From an uncultured Treponema sp. (GTDB lineage Bacteria > Spirochaetota > Spirochaetia > Treponematales > Treponemataceae): a DNA stretch of 34,545 nt. The translations under genes and the position numbers were made by a program. Positions 1 through 6,233 of this stretch are shown piece by piece. The DNA is taken from the NCBI GenBank assembly GCA_947177175.1, contig CAMWTK010000023.1, forward strand, positions 1-34,545, in the 5' to 3' direction. A model generated the notes under the pieces. The model did not search any database and was not told where the DNA came from. It saw nothing but the letters and a program-made list of their open reading frames with translations. Each line of letters begins with the position of its first letter. Positions within the stretch are counted from its first letter, which is position 1.

Positions 1-361
1 ACTGGAGATTCTTGACATTCTCAAGCATAAAAGCAGGCGGACGCTTTTCTCTTAAAATTCGCTCGATTTCAAAAAACAGTGTTCCGCACGTTTCATTCGC
101 AAACCCCTCTTTTTTGCCGATTATTGAGAACGCTTGGCAAGGAAACCCGCCTAAAAGAATATCAAAATCCGGGATGTTCGCCGCATCAATTTTTGTGATG
201 TCGCCTTCTGGATGTTCATGAAAATTGGCTTCATAGGTTTTGCAGGCATCTTCGTCAAATTCAGACGAGAACACGCAGTGACCGCCAGCAGACTCAAAGC
301 CAAGCCTGATGCCGCCGATTCCTGCGAATAAGTCTATAAATCTGAACGAATCCCAGTTCAC
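1..361 (-). CDS. DNA (cytosine-5-)-methyltransferase, N-terminal part
   Basis: Partial gene; its 3' part lies beyond the left edge. The reverse strand reads from a GTG at 361 into about 120 residues of a C5-cytosine methyltransferase. Visible motifs are motif I (DLFAGIGGIRLGF) for S-adenosylmethionine binding, motif IV (GGFPCQAFS) with the catalytic Cys that attacks cytosine C6, and motif VI (ENVKNL). The GTG is chosen because GGAGG lies 7 bases upstream and no in-frame ATG precedes it nearby. The enzyme transfers a methyl group to cytosine C5 in a specific DNA site, normally as the protective half of a restriction system. The target-recognition domain is off-window, so specificity cannot be read. 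It lies downstream of the MATE gene on the same strand, about 120 bases away. Confidence 0.93.
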   Translation of the reverse strand, partial: MNWDSFRFIDLFAGIGGIRLGFESAGGHCVFSSEFDEDACKTYEANFHEHPEGDITKIDAANIPDFDILLGGFPCQAFSIIGKKEGFANETCGTLFFEIERILREKRPPAFMLENVKNLQ

Positions 362-483
362 ACTTATACCTCCATGCGAACATAAACATGACGGTGTTTA
401 TTGTAGCATATTCAAGCAAAAAAAGCGAGGGGCGGGTAAATTTTCGTTTGTTCCTCATTTTCGCCCATTTTCGCGCCCGCGCC

Positions 484-1815
484 TCAAAAAATCGCTGGGC
501 GGTGTGCCGGTTGCGCGGCACAGGCAATCCTTGCAAGCACGTAGGCAAAGGTGAGCAGCTCCGTCAGCGGCATGACAAACCAAATCGCCGTGCCGCCGAA
601 AAGTGCGGGCAGTGCGAATATCAGAACGCCGTTGACGAGGATGCCGCGGAGTATCGACACGACGAACGAATCCAGCCGTTTCAGCACGGATTGGAAATAG
701 TACGTGGACGCGACGTTCAGCGACAGCAAGATGAACGAAGTGGCGTAGATTCTTATCGCGAACGGGGCTTTGGCGATGATTTCGTCCGTCGGCTGCATAA
801 AAATCCTGACGAACGCAGTGGGAATGCCCAGGGAAAGCGCCGTCCAGAATACGCCGAAAAGCAGCGCGGATATAAAGCCGTATTTCAGGCAGCGTTTTAC
901 CCGGTCGCCCCTGCCCGCGCCAAAGTTGACGGACATAATCGGCTGTGCCGCCTGCCCGACGCTGTACGCGCAGCATTGGACGAACGTGAACAATTGTATG
1001 ATGACCGCGTAAATCGAAAGTTCCGGCGTTCCGAGGTATTTCATAATCTGATTGTTCGCAAGCACGGTAAAGATGCCCATGCCGATGTCAATAAAAAACG
1101 ATGAAAATCCCGTGGACAAAATTCGCAGGCTGTCCTTCGCAAAAGAAAACCGTTTGTTGAGCCGGAGCGTGTTTTTCTTTGAAAAGAAATGGCTCAACAG
1201 GACGAAAAGCGTAATGAACGCGCCGCCGCCCGTCGCGATTCCCGCGCCCATAACGCCCTTGTTCAGCGCGAAAACGAAGAACCAGTCGCCGAAAACATTG
1301 AAAACCCCGCCGGCAAGGACGGCGGCGGTGGCAAGGCGCGGCCTGCCGTCATTGCGGATAAAACATGCAAGCAGGTTGTTGAACGTGAACACGGGCAGGC
1401 AAAATTTTAGCGGCAACAAATATTTTCTCGCATACGGCAGCAGATTGTCGTCCGCGCCGAACAGCCGCAAAATCGGCGCGTCGAAAAAAATCATCACTAG
1501 CCAAAACGCCCCGATGATGACCGCCGTAAGCATGAGCGCGAGCGTGAAAAATCCGTTCGCGTTTTCCCGTTCGTCCTTGCCCAAAGCGTTGCTGAACAGA
1601 ACCGCGCCGCCGATTCCCGTCAAAAGCCCGATCGCATAGACGACATTCCAGACGGGCGAAAAACAGGCGAGCGCGGCGGTCGCGTCCGGGCCTTCGTACC
1701 ACCCGACCATAGCCATATCGACGATGCCGTAAATCATCGAAATGAGCGTGCTGCCGAACGATGCCAGCAAAAAATTGACGTAGATTCTTTTGAGATTCCC
1801 GCTTACAAAATCCAT
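484..1815 (-). CDS. MATE family multidrug/cation exporter
   Basis: 443 residues, the usual MATE length, with about twelve hydrophobic segments. The N-terminal part (roughly residues 10-60: NFLLASFGSTLISMIYGIVD, then MAMVGWY) and the internal GIGGAVLFS region are typical of MATE efflux proteins, inner-membrane antiporters that expel cationic or aromatic compounds using Na+ or H+ gradients. The ATG at 1815 follows GGGGGAG at short spacing. Upstream on the minus strand lie a strong promoter (1967-1995) and a long structured leader ending in a U-tract, so expression is probably attenuated. MepA-type MATE genes are a known target of guanidine-IV riboswitches, but that class is not proven here. The substrate cannot be read from sequence. 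Confidence 0.93.
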   Translation of the reverse strand: MDFVSGNLKRIYVNFLLASFGSTLISMIYGIVDMAMVGWYEGPDATAALACFSPVWNVVYAIGLLTGIGGAVLFSNALGKDERENANGFFTLALMLTAVIIGAFWLVMIFFDAPILRLFGADDNLLPYARKYLLPLKFCLPVFTFNNLLACFIRNDGRPRLATAAVLAGGVFNVFGDWFFVFALNKGVMGAGIATGGGAFITLFVLLSHFFSKKNTLRLNKRFSFAKDSLRILSTGFSSFFIDIGMGIFTVLANNQIMKYLGTPELSIYAVIIQLFTFVQCCAYSVGQAAQPIMSVNFGAGRGDRVKRCLKYGFISALLFGVFWTALSLGIPTAFVRIFMQPTDEIIAKAPFAIRIYATSFILLSLNVASTYYFQSVLKRLDSFVVSILRGILVNGVLIFALPALFGGTAIWFVMPLTELLTFAYVLARIACAAQPAHRPAIF

Positions 1816-1826
1816 TGTCTCCCCCG

Positions 1827-1930
1827 AAAAAAAACGAGCCGAATAAGCCCCCGGACACTCGACCTCTTATCCAACAATCGCTACGGCTCTGTTGCTCCGA
1901 GATTTTCCTGTCCGACATCTTATCCGGCTC
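1827..1930 (-). promoter_or_regulatory. Structured attenuator-like leader of the MATE gene (riboswitch candidate)
   Basis: On the minus-strand transcript, GAGCCGGATAAG (plus 1919-1930) can pair over 12 bp (one G-U) with CTTATTCGGCTC (plus 1836-1847), which is followed by one G and eight U (1827-1834). The 3' arm plus U-tract looks like an intrinsic terminator. Within the enclosed segment a second GGATAAG (1866-1872) and a second GAGCCG (1884-1889) could compete for the same 3' arm. A direct repeat GGATAAGA(T/G)GTC occurs twice, and CGGACA can pair with TGTCCG. Two mutually exclusive partners for a terminator arm upstream of a transporter gene suggest a transcription-control riboswitch. Guanidine-IV (mepA motif) is the named class expected before MATE genes, but I cannot match its consensus from memory. 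Confidence 0.6.
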
Positions 1931-1966
1931 GCAATTACGATTACTTGCCCTCTGATGAGTGAAACT

Positions 1967-1995
1967 AGTATAGTCGAATGCAAAAATCAAGTCAA
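1967..1995 (-). promoter_or_regulatory. Sigma-70 promoter of the MATE leader
   Basis: On the minus strand: -35 TTGACT (1990-1995), 17-base spacer, -10 TATACT (1967-1972). It lies just upstream of the structured leader, giving about 150 bases of untranslated RNA before the MATE start at 1815. Confidence 0.75.
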
Positions 1996-2072
1996 TTATC
2001 TGCGCGATTGCCTTGCCGCCGAAAAGTGCGGGCGACGACTGGAAACTATTTGCCGTTGACGAATCTTATGTG

Positions 2073-2101
2073 TTGACAAAGTTGGTAAGTTAATGTAAAC
2101 T
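2073..2101 (+). promoter_or_regulatory. Sigma-70 promoter of the methyltransferase/hydrolase cluster
   Basis: -35 TTGACA (2073-2078), 17-base spacer, -10 TAAACT (2096-2101). The start codon at 2112 follows only 10 bases after the -10 box, so the transcript would have almost no leader. Confidence 0.7.
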
Positions 2102-2104
2102 TTA

Positions 2105-2120
2105 GTTAATTATGACTAAC
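2105..2120 (+). promoter_or_regulatory. Candidate operator overlapping the first start codon
   Basis: GTTAATTATGACTAAC is an imperfect inverted repeat (GTTA...TAAC) between the -10 box and the first codons of the methyltransferase. A closely related 16-mer, GTTAGCCATGACTAAC, lies at 6198-6213 before the ABC exporter genes. Sharing at the two ends of the cluster suggests one repressor controls both, most simply the TetR protein encoded between them. The TetR gene's own palindrome has a different sequence, so the pairing is an inference. Confidence 0.45.
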
Positions 2121-2807
2121 AATAAAAAAGAATGTACCGCTTCGAATGTAAAATCAGCATACAAAAAATTGGGTAAAGGCAATTTTTATGACGGAATGAT
2201 AACAAGCACGACCTTTTTAGGCTCGCTTGTAAACCGCATCGTATGGAGAATGAACAAAACAGAAAACAGGGCATATCTTGAAAAAGCGTTGTCGCCGATT
2301 GCCGGGGATTTTTGCGGAAGGCTGCTTGAAGTGCCCGTGGGAACGGGAATCCTGACAATGCCGCTGTACAAAAAACTCGAAAAGGCGGATATTGTCTGCC
2401 TTGATTATTCCGCCGAAATGATGGCGCGCGCGAAAAGCCGCGCCGACGAAATGGGAATTGAAAAGGTACAATTTATGCAGGGCGATGTCGGCAAGCTGCC
2501 CTTTGACGACGAGAGCTTTGACATCGTTTTGTCCTTGAACGGCTTTCACGCCTTTCCCGACAAAGACGCGGCGTATTCCGAAACGCATCGCGTCCTGAAA
2601 AAAGGCGGCATTTTGTGCGGCTGTTTTGCCGTTGTCGGCGAAAGCAAGCGCACGGATTGGTTTCTCACAAAGCCTTATGTAAAAATGGGCTATTTGACGC
2701 CGCCGTTTGAAACAAAGGAAAGCCTTGAAAAGCGGCTGAAATCAATGTATTCGGAAGCGCAAATCGAAATTGTAAAATCAATGGCGTGCTTTCGCTGCGT
2801 AAAATGA
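2112..2807 (+). CDS. Class I SAM-dependent methyltransferase
   Basis: 231 residues with a Rossmann-type methyltransferase core. Motif I is RLLEVPVGTGILTMPL (about residues 75-90), followed by an acidic strand end (VCLDYSAEMMARAK), a motif II-like GDVGKLPFDDESFDIVLSLNGFHAF, and RVLKKGGILCG, the pattern of ubiE/COQ5-like small-molecule methyltransferases. Motif I has VPVGTG where the family usually has DxGxG(T/C)G, so a Val-Pro replaces the common Asp/Gly pair. No Shine-Dalgarno precedes the ATG, which lies 10 bases from a -10 box and may be translated from a nearly leaderless message. It is first in a same-strand cluster with a hydrolase, an ATC-hydrolase-like protein and a second methyltransferase. 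Its substrate is unknown, probably a small metabolite. Confidence 0.85.
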   Translation: MTNNKKECTASNVKSAYKKLGKGNFYDGMITSTTFLGSLVNRIVWRMNKTENRAYLEKALSPIAGDFCGRLLEVPVGTGILTMPLYKKLEKADIVCLDYSAEMMARAKSRADEMGIEKVQFMQGDVGKLPFDDESFDIVLSLNGFHAFPDKDAAYSETHRVLKKGGILCGCFAVVGESKRTDWFLTKPYVKMGYLTPPFETKESLEKRLKSMYSEAQIEIVKSMACFRCVK

Positions 2808-2817
2808 GGTGTCGGTC

Positions 2818-4011
2818 GTGGAAAAATACGATATAAATACAAAAATTGAATTTAAGACAGGCGTGTACAAATTAAACGACAATGCGAATTTTGATTTTCA
2901 GCTGAACCGCGTCATAAATTGGGACGGAGGACGCTATGAGGATGTTGCGGAAATATCTCACCGCATACACGACAGCGCGGATTGGAAACGCGAGCTTATC
3001 GCCCTTGGTGACAAGGCTGTGGCGGAAAATCGCATTGAAAACGCGATTGCCTATTATCGCATGAGCGAATTTTTTATGTATGACGGCGACAGCGATAAAA
3101 AGAAATATTATGAGAAAGCCACAAAGATGTTCTATGAATATTTTGAGGATTTTTTCAAGGGCGATAATCCCGTCGTTACACAATACAGCGTTCCGTATGA
3201 AAATGTGTGTCTGCCCGTTATGCGCGTAAAGCCCAATGCGGAAAACAAAGGAACGATTCTTTTGCACGGCGGAAACGACAGCTATTTTGAGGAATTTTTC
3301 TTCCCCATGCTGTATCTGCGCGAAAAAGGCTATGAAGTATATATGTTTGAAGGGCCGGGGCAAGGCGGAGTGATTCGCCTGCAAGACAAACATTTTACGC
3401 ACGAATGGGAAAAACCCGTCAAAGCGATATTGGATTATTTTCATTTGGACGACGTAACGATTATCGGCGCGTCGCTCGGCGGCTATCTTGCGCCGCGCGC
3501 GGCCGCATTTGACGCGCGCATTAAAAGAGTCGTCGCATGGTCTGTGTTTCCTTGTTTTATGGACGTTATTATGGGAGTCATACCGCCCGCCGCGCAAAGG
3601 CTGCTGGGCGTTTTGATTAAACTGAAATGCCGCGCCGTCATAAACGCGCTGTTCAATAGAGCGGCAAAAAAAGACCCGACTATTGATTGGGGACTAAAAC
3701 ACGGCTGCTATGCTTACGAAGCAAAAGACGCTTACGGTTACGCGAAAAAGCTGATGTTATATGATTTAGCTCCGATAGCCGATAGGATAACACAGGATAT
3801 TTTAATTCTCGGCGCAAATCAAGACCATTTTATAAATTACAAAATGGTGGGTAAAGAAATCAATATGATGAAAAATGTGCGTTCTCTCACATTCAGGCTA
3901 ATGACCGATAAAGAACAGGCGCAAAATCACTGTAACTGCGGTAATACAAAATTACTACTTGATACAATTTGCGGTTGGCTTGAAATGATGGGAGAAAATG
4001 ACAATGAATAA
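2818..4011 (+). CDS. Alpha/beta hydrolase with N-terminal helical domain
   Basis: About 397 residues. An N-terminal helical part of roughly 130 residues precedes a serine-hydrolase core. GTILLHGGNDSYFEE carries the oxyanion-hole region, IIGASLGGYLAPR the nucleophile elbow (Ser about residue 219), LGANQDHF the probable acid, and QNHCN near the C-terminus the probable His. The layout resembles the FrsA/2,6-dihydroxypseudooxynicotine hydrolase group, which cleaves C-C or ester/amide bonds in small molecules. The GTG at 2818 is preferred because GAGG lies 8 bases upstream; a GTG at 2809 is possible but has no ribosome site. It starts 10 bases after the first methyltransferase and overlaps the next gene, so it is co-translated. 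The substrate is unknown. Confidence 0.82.
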   Translation: MEKYDINTKIEFKTGVYKLNDNANFDFQLNRVINWDGGRYEDVAEISHRIHDSADWKRELIALGDKAVAENRIENAIAYYRMSEFFMYDGDSDKKKYYEKATKMFYEYFEDFFKGDNPVVTQYSVPYENVCLPVMRVKPNAENKGTILLHGGNDSYFEEFFFPMLYLREKGYEVYMFEGPGQGGVIRLQDKHFTHEWEKPVKAILDYFHLDDVTIIGASLGGYLAPRAAAFDARIKRVVAWSVFPCFMDVIMGVIPPAAQRLLGVLIKLKCRAVINALFNRAAKKDPTIDWGLKHGCYAYEAKDAYGYAKKLMLYDLAPIADRITQDILILGANQDHFINYKMVGKEINMMKNVRSLTFRLMTDKEQAQNHCNCGNTKLLLDTICGWLEMMGENDNE

Positions 4012-4651
4012 ATTTTTAAAAAGTTTTAAGAAAGACATTATAAATCATGCAATAGCTAAGTATGGCAAAGAGCGCGCACAGGAAATTTGGTCGGAAACCG
4101 AAAAAATATATGACAGGTTTTTATCGGAAATACCGTACATAGGCGGCAGTGAAAATTTTATGTCGCATAACTTGTATCAATCGCTTGTTTTGTTTGCGTA
4201 TTATGAAGCAACAGGACGGGATTTGAGTACAGACGAAATGGAAGAAGCTATAAACAAAGTATCTTGCGACAAGCGTAAATATCTCGGAAAGTTTATAAAT
4301 CTCAACCACCTTTTACACGAGCCAATTATTAGCTTGATATACAAATGTATTGGAATATTAAAGAAGCAATCAGATAAACATCGCGGCAGAGATTGGCACA
4401 ATACTTGGGGTATTGAGATAAATCCCGATAATCATAAAAAAGGTGTGGCAATAACGCTTGTCGGCTGTCCGATTGCCGATTTTGCAAAGGAACACGGATA
4501 TTGGAATATTATGCCCGTGTTATGCAAGACAGATTATACAACAATAGAAATGCTGCACGGTAAGCTGATACGACATCATACTGTCGCAGAGGGATATGAC
4601 AAGTGCGATTATTGGATTATAGGAGATAAGGAGGAAAAAGAAAGTGAATAA
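4004..4651 (+). CDS. L-2-amino-thiazoline-4-carboxylic acid hydrolase-like protein
   Basis: 215 residues. The C-terminal half (HNTWGIEINPDNHKKG, then LVGCPIADFAKEHGYW, then PVLCKTDYTTIEML and YDKCDYWI) matches my memory of the ATC hydrolase family, with conserved Cys at about 155, 174 and 201. The founding enzyme opens the thiazoline ring of 2-amino-thiazoline-4-carboxylate to N-carbamoyl-cysteine in the Pseudomonas cysteine pathway. Many family members sit in unrelated clusters, so a general sulfur-heterocycle or Cys-dependent hydrolase role is safer. ATG 4004 is chosen for its spacing from GGAG; ATG 3998 is an alternative. It overlaps the hydrolase gene before it and the methyltransferase gene after it by 8 bases each. 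The AT-rich composition agrees with transfer. Confidence 0.8.
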   Translation: MNKFLKSFKKDIINHAIAKYGKERAQEIWSETEKIYDRFLSEIPYIGGSENFMSHNLYQSLVLFAYYEATGRDLSTDEMEEAINKVSCDKRKYLGKFINLNHLLHEPIISLIYKCIGILKKQSDKHRGRDWHNTWGIEINPDNHKKGVAITLVGCPIADFAKEHGYWNIMPVLCKTDYTTIEMLHGKLIRHHTVAEGYDKCDYWIIGDKEEKESE

Positions 4652-5429
4652 ACAAGCAAATTACGGAAATTGGGTTCCTGCTGTTTTAATGCGTTTAGCG
4701 TGGAAAATAATAGGAATATTGTTTGTTTTTGAATTATTGATTTTAATTATATTAAAAAATATTTGGGCGGCAATTATAATAGGAGTTATATTTTTAATTA
4801 TCCTATCTCTTACTCTGTATATGCAAAAATGCCGCACACTCTTTGATTTTAACAAAGGCGGACTTATGGGGAAAATCCACGAATTTCTCGTAAATCATTT
4901 GCAGTGGAACGGCAACGGCATTTTGCTTGACATTGGTTGCGGTGCAGGTGCGCTTACAATTCAATGTGCAAAGAAATTTCCAAACGCTAAACTTATTGGT
5001 ATGGACTATTGGGGAAAAGAATGGGACTACGCAAAGGAACAATGCGAAAGTAACGCTACTATTGAGGGTGTTAGCGATAGAACATATTTTGAAAATGGCG
5101 ACGCGGCAAAATTAAGTTACGCTGATAATACTTTTGACGCAGCAGTTAGTAATTTTGTGTTTCACGAGGTAAAAACTCAGTCGGATAAACAGCTTGTTGT
5201 GCGCGAGGCTCTGCGTGTGGTGAAAAAAGGCGGAGCGTTTGCATTTCAAGATTTATTTGAACAGCAAGCAATATACGGCGATATAAACACCTTTATTGCG
5301 GAGTTGAAAAAGGAAGGCATATCGGAAATTCACTATATCCCCGATATTGATAAAATGAATTTTATACCGCCATATGTGCGCGCGCCGTGGATGCTCTATG
5401 GTGTTGGATTGATTTATGGAATAAAATAA
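4644..5429 (+). CDS. Membrane-anchored class I SAM-dependent methyltransferase
   Basis: 261 residues. Two hydrophobic helices at about residues 13-57 form an N-terminal membrane hairpin. A methyltransferase core follows: motif I ILLDIGCGAGALTIQCAKKF (about 91-110), then LIGMDYWGKEWDYAKEQ, GDAAKLSYADNTFDAAVSNFVFHEV, and ALRVVKKGGAFAFQDLF. The GTG start has AAGGAGG 9 bases upstream and overlaps the preceding gene by 8 bases. It is a second methyltransferase in the same unit, distinct in sequence from the first, with a canonical motif I. Membrane anchoring suggests that it acts on a hydrophobic or export-bound product beside the ABC exporter. About 25 bases of AT-rich DNA separate it from the TetR promoter. 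Confidence 0.85.
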   Translation: MNKQANYGNWVPAVLMRLAWKIIGILFVFELLILIILKNIWAAIIIGVIFLIILSLTLYMQKCRTLFDFNKGGLMGKIHEFLVNHLQWNGNGILLDIGCGAGALTIQCAKKFPNAKLIGMDYWGKEWDYAKEQCESNATIEGVSDRTYFENGDAAKLSYADNTFDAAVSNFVFHEVKTQSDKQLVVREALRVVKKGGAFAFQDLFEQQAIYGDINTFIAELKKEGISEIHYIPDIDKMNFIPPYVRAPWMLYGVGLIYGIK

Positions 5430-5455
5430 CATCTATCGTTTTTAATTACTTTCCC

Positions 5456-5484
5456 TTGACAAATAAATAGTTTTATGATATGTT
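5456..5484 (+). promoter_or_regulatory. Promoter of the TetR gene
   Basis: -35 TTGACA (5456-5461), 17-base spacer, -10 TATGTT (5479-5484). The -10 box abuts a 28-bp perfect palindrome, the usual geometry for autorepression. Confidence 0.65.
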
Positions 5485-5512
5485 TATAACAGTGTTATAT
5501 AACACTGTTATA
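5485..5512 (+). promoter_or_regulatory. 28-bp perfect palindrome, probable TetR operator
   Basis: Positions 5485-5512 read identically on both strands, with half-site core ACAGTGTTAT. The palindrome starts at the end of the -10 box and ends about 5 bases before the Shine-Dalgarno of the TetR gene, so a bound dimer would block transcription of its own gene. TetR-family operators are typically such palindromes beside their genes. Confidence 0.75.
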
Positions 5513-5528
5513 TTATGGAGGTACTTCT

Positions 5529-6146
5529 ATGAGCGAAAGCGAAAAAACAACGCTTGAAGCCATATCGCAAGCGGCAAAAGCGGAATTTCTTGAAAAAGGA
5601 TTTCGCGGTGCGTCGCTCCGTAATATCGTAAAGACTGCGAATGTGACGACAGGCGCATTTTACGGATATTACAAAAGCAAGGAGGATTTGTTTGACGCTT
5701 TGGTAGGTAAACAGGCTGACTATGTTATGTCTGTTTTCACAAAAGCGCAGACGGATTTTGCTATGCTTCCGCCCGATGAACAGAAAAAGCATATGAGTGA
5801 AATTTCGGGAAAATGTATGGTTGATATTCTTGAATACACATACAAAAATCTTGATGAGTTCAAACTTATTCTTTCCTGCTCTGAGGGTACAAAGTATGAG
5901 AATTTCGTACACGATATGGTCGAGGTGGAAATAGACGCGACGCATAAATTCAATGAAGTGCTGAAAGGCTTGGGTATAAAATCTAAGCTCCTCAATCCGA
6001 ATTTAGAACATATGCTCATAAGCGGAATGTTTGCGGCATTTTCTGAAATGATAATTCACGATATGCCGATTGAGCAGGCTCGTGAAAACTTAAAGGACTT
6101 GCGCGCATTCTATACTGCCGGTTGGCAGAAAATTATGGGCTTTTAA
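5529..6146 (+). CDS. TetR/AcrR family transcriptional repressor
   Basis: 205 residues, the usual TetR size. The N-terminal helix-turn-helix is clear: AISQAAKAEFLEKGFRGASL, then RNIVKTANVTTGAFYGYYKSKEDLF (about residues 10-55). The remaining all-helical part would bind an inducer. GGAGG lies 7 bases before the ATG. A promoter and a 28-bp palindrome directly upstream suggest autoregulation. The gene sits between the methyltransferase/hydrolase genes and the ABC exporter pair, so the likely ligand is the cluster's product or a toxic substrate of the exporter. A hairpin with a T-rich tail follows the stop, so it may be a separate transcript from the exporter. Confidence 0.9.
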   Translation: MSESEKTTLEAISQAAKAEFLEKGFRGASLRNIVKTANVTTGAFYGYYKSKEDLFDALVGKQADYVMSVFTKAQTDFAMLPPDEQKKHMSEISGKCMVDILEYTYKNLDEFKLILSCSEGTKYENFVHDMVEVEIDATHKFNEVLKGLGIKSKLLNPNLEHMLISGMFAAFSEMIIHDMPIEQARENLKDLRAFYTAGWQKIMGF

Positions 6147-6153
6147 GCCTGAC

Positions 6154-6189
6154 AGGGAAAGCTGTATATCAGTATTCCCTTTAATTTTT
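6154..6189 (+). terminator. Weak intrinsic terminator after tetR
   Basis: AGGGAA (6154-6159) pairs with TTCCCT (6175-6180), with an inner CTG/CAG extension and a T-rich tail. It may end the tetR message or attenuate read-through into the exporter genes. Confidence 0.45.
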
Positions 6190-6197
6190 AAGCGTTG

Positions 6198-6213
6198 GTT
6201 AGCCATGACTAAC
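6198..6213 (+). promoter_or_regulatory. Candidate operator before the ABC exporter genes
   Basis: GTTAGCCATGACTAAC, an inverted repeat flanked by further symmetry (GCGT...ACGC), shares 13 of 16 bases with the site at 2105-2120. It lies 20 bases before the TTG start of the first ABC gene. I see no clear promoter hexamers around it, so it could also act as an RNA hairpin. Confidence 0.4.
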
Positions 6214-6233
6214 TACGCTAAGGAGGTATTAAC

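Noticed and set aside
12..221. Plus-strand open frame at the left edge
   Set aside because: Antisense to the C5-cytosine methyltransferase motifs, which are unmistakable on the minus strand.
388..1104. Long plus-strand open frame opposite the MATE gene
   Set aside because: It is antisense to a clear MATE protein; the frame stays open because of GC-rich codon bias and has no domain or ribosome site.
1948..1967. Hammerhead-ribozyme-like core (CTGATGAG...GAAAC) on the plus strand
   Set aside because: There is no room for stem II and no matching stems I and III; the bases overlap the minus-strand MATE promoter. Chance match.
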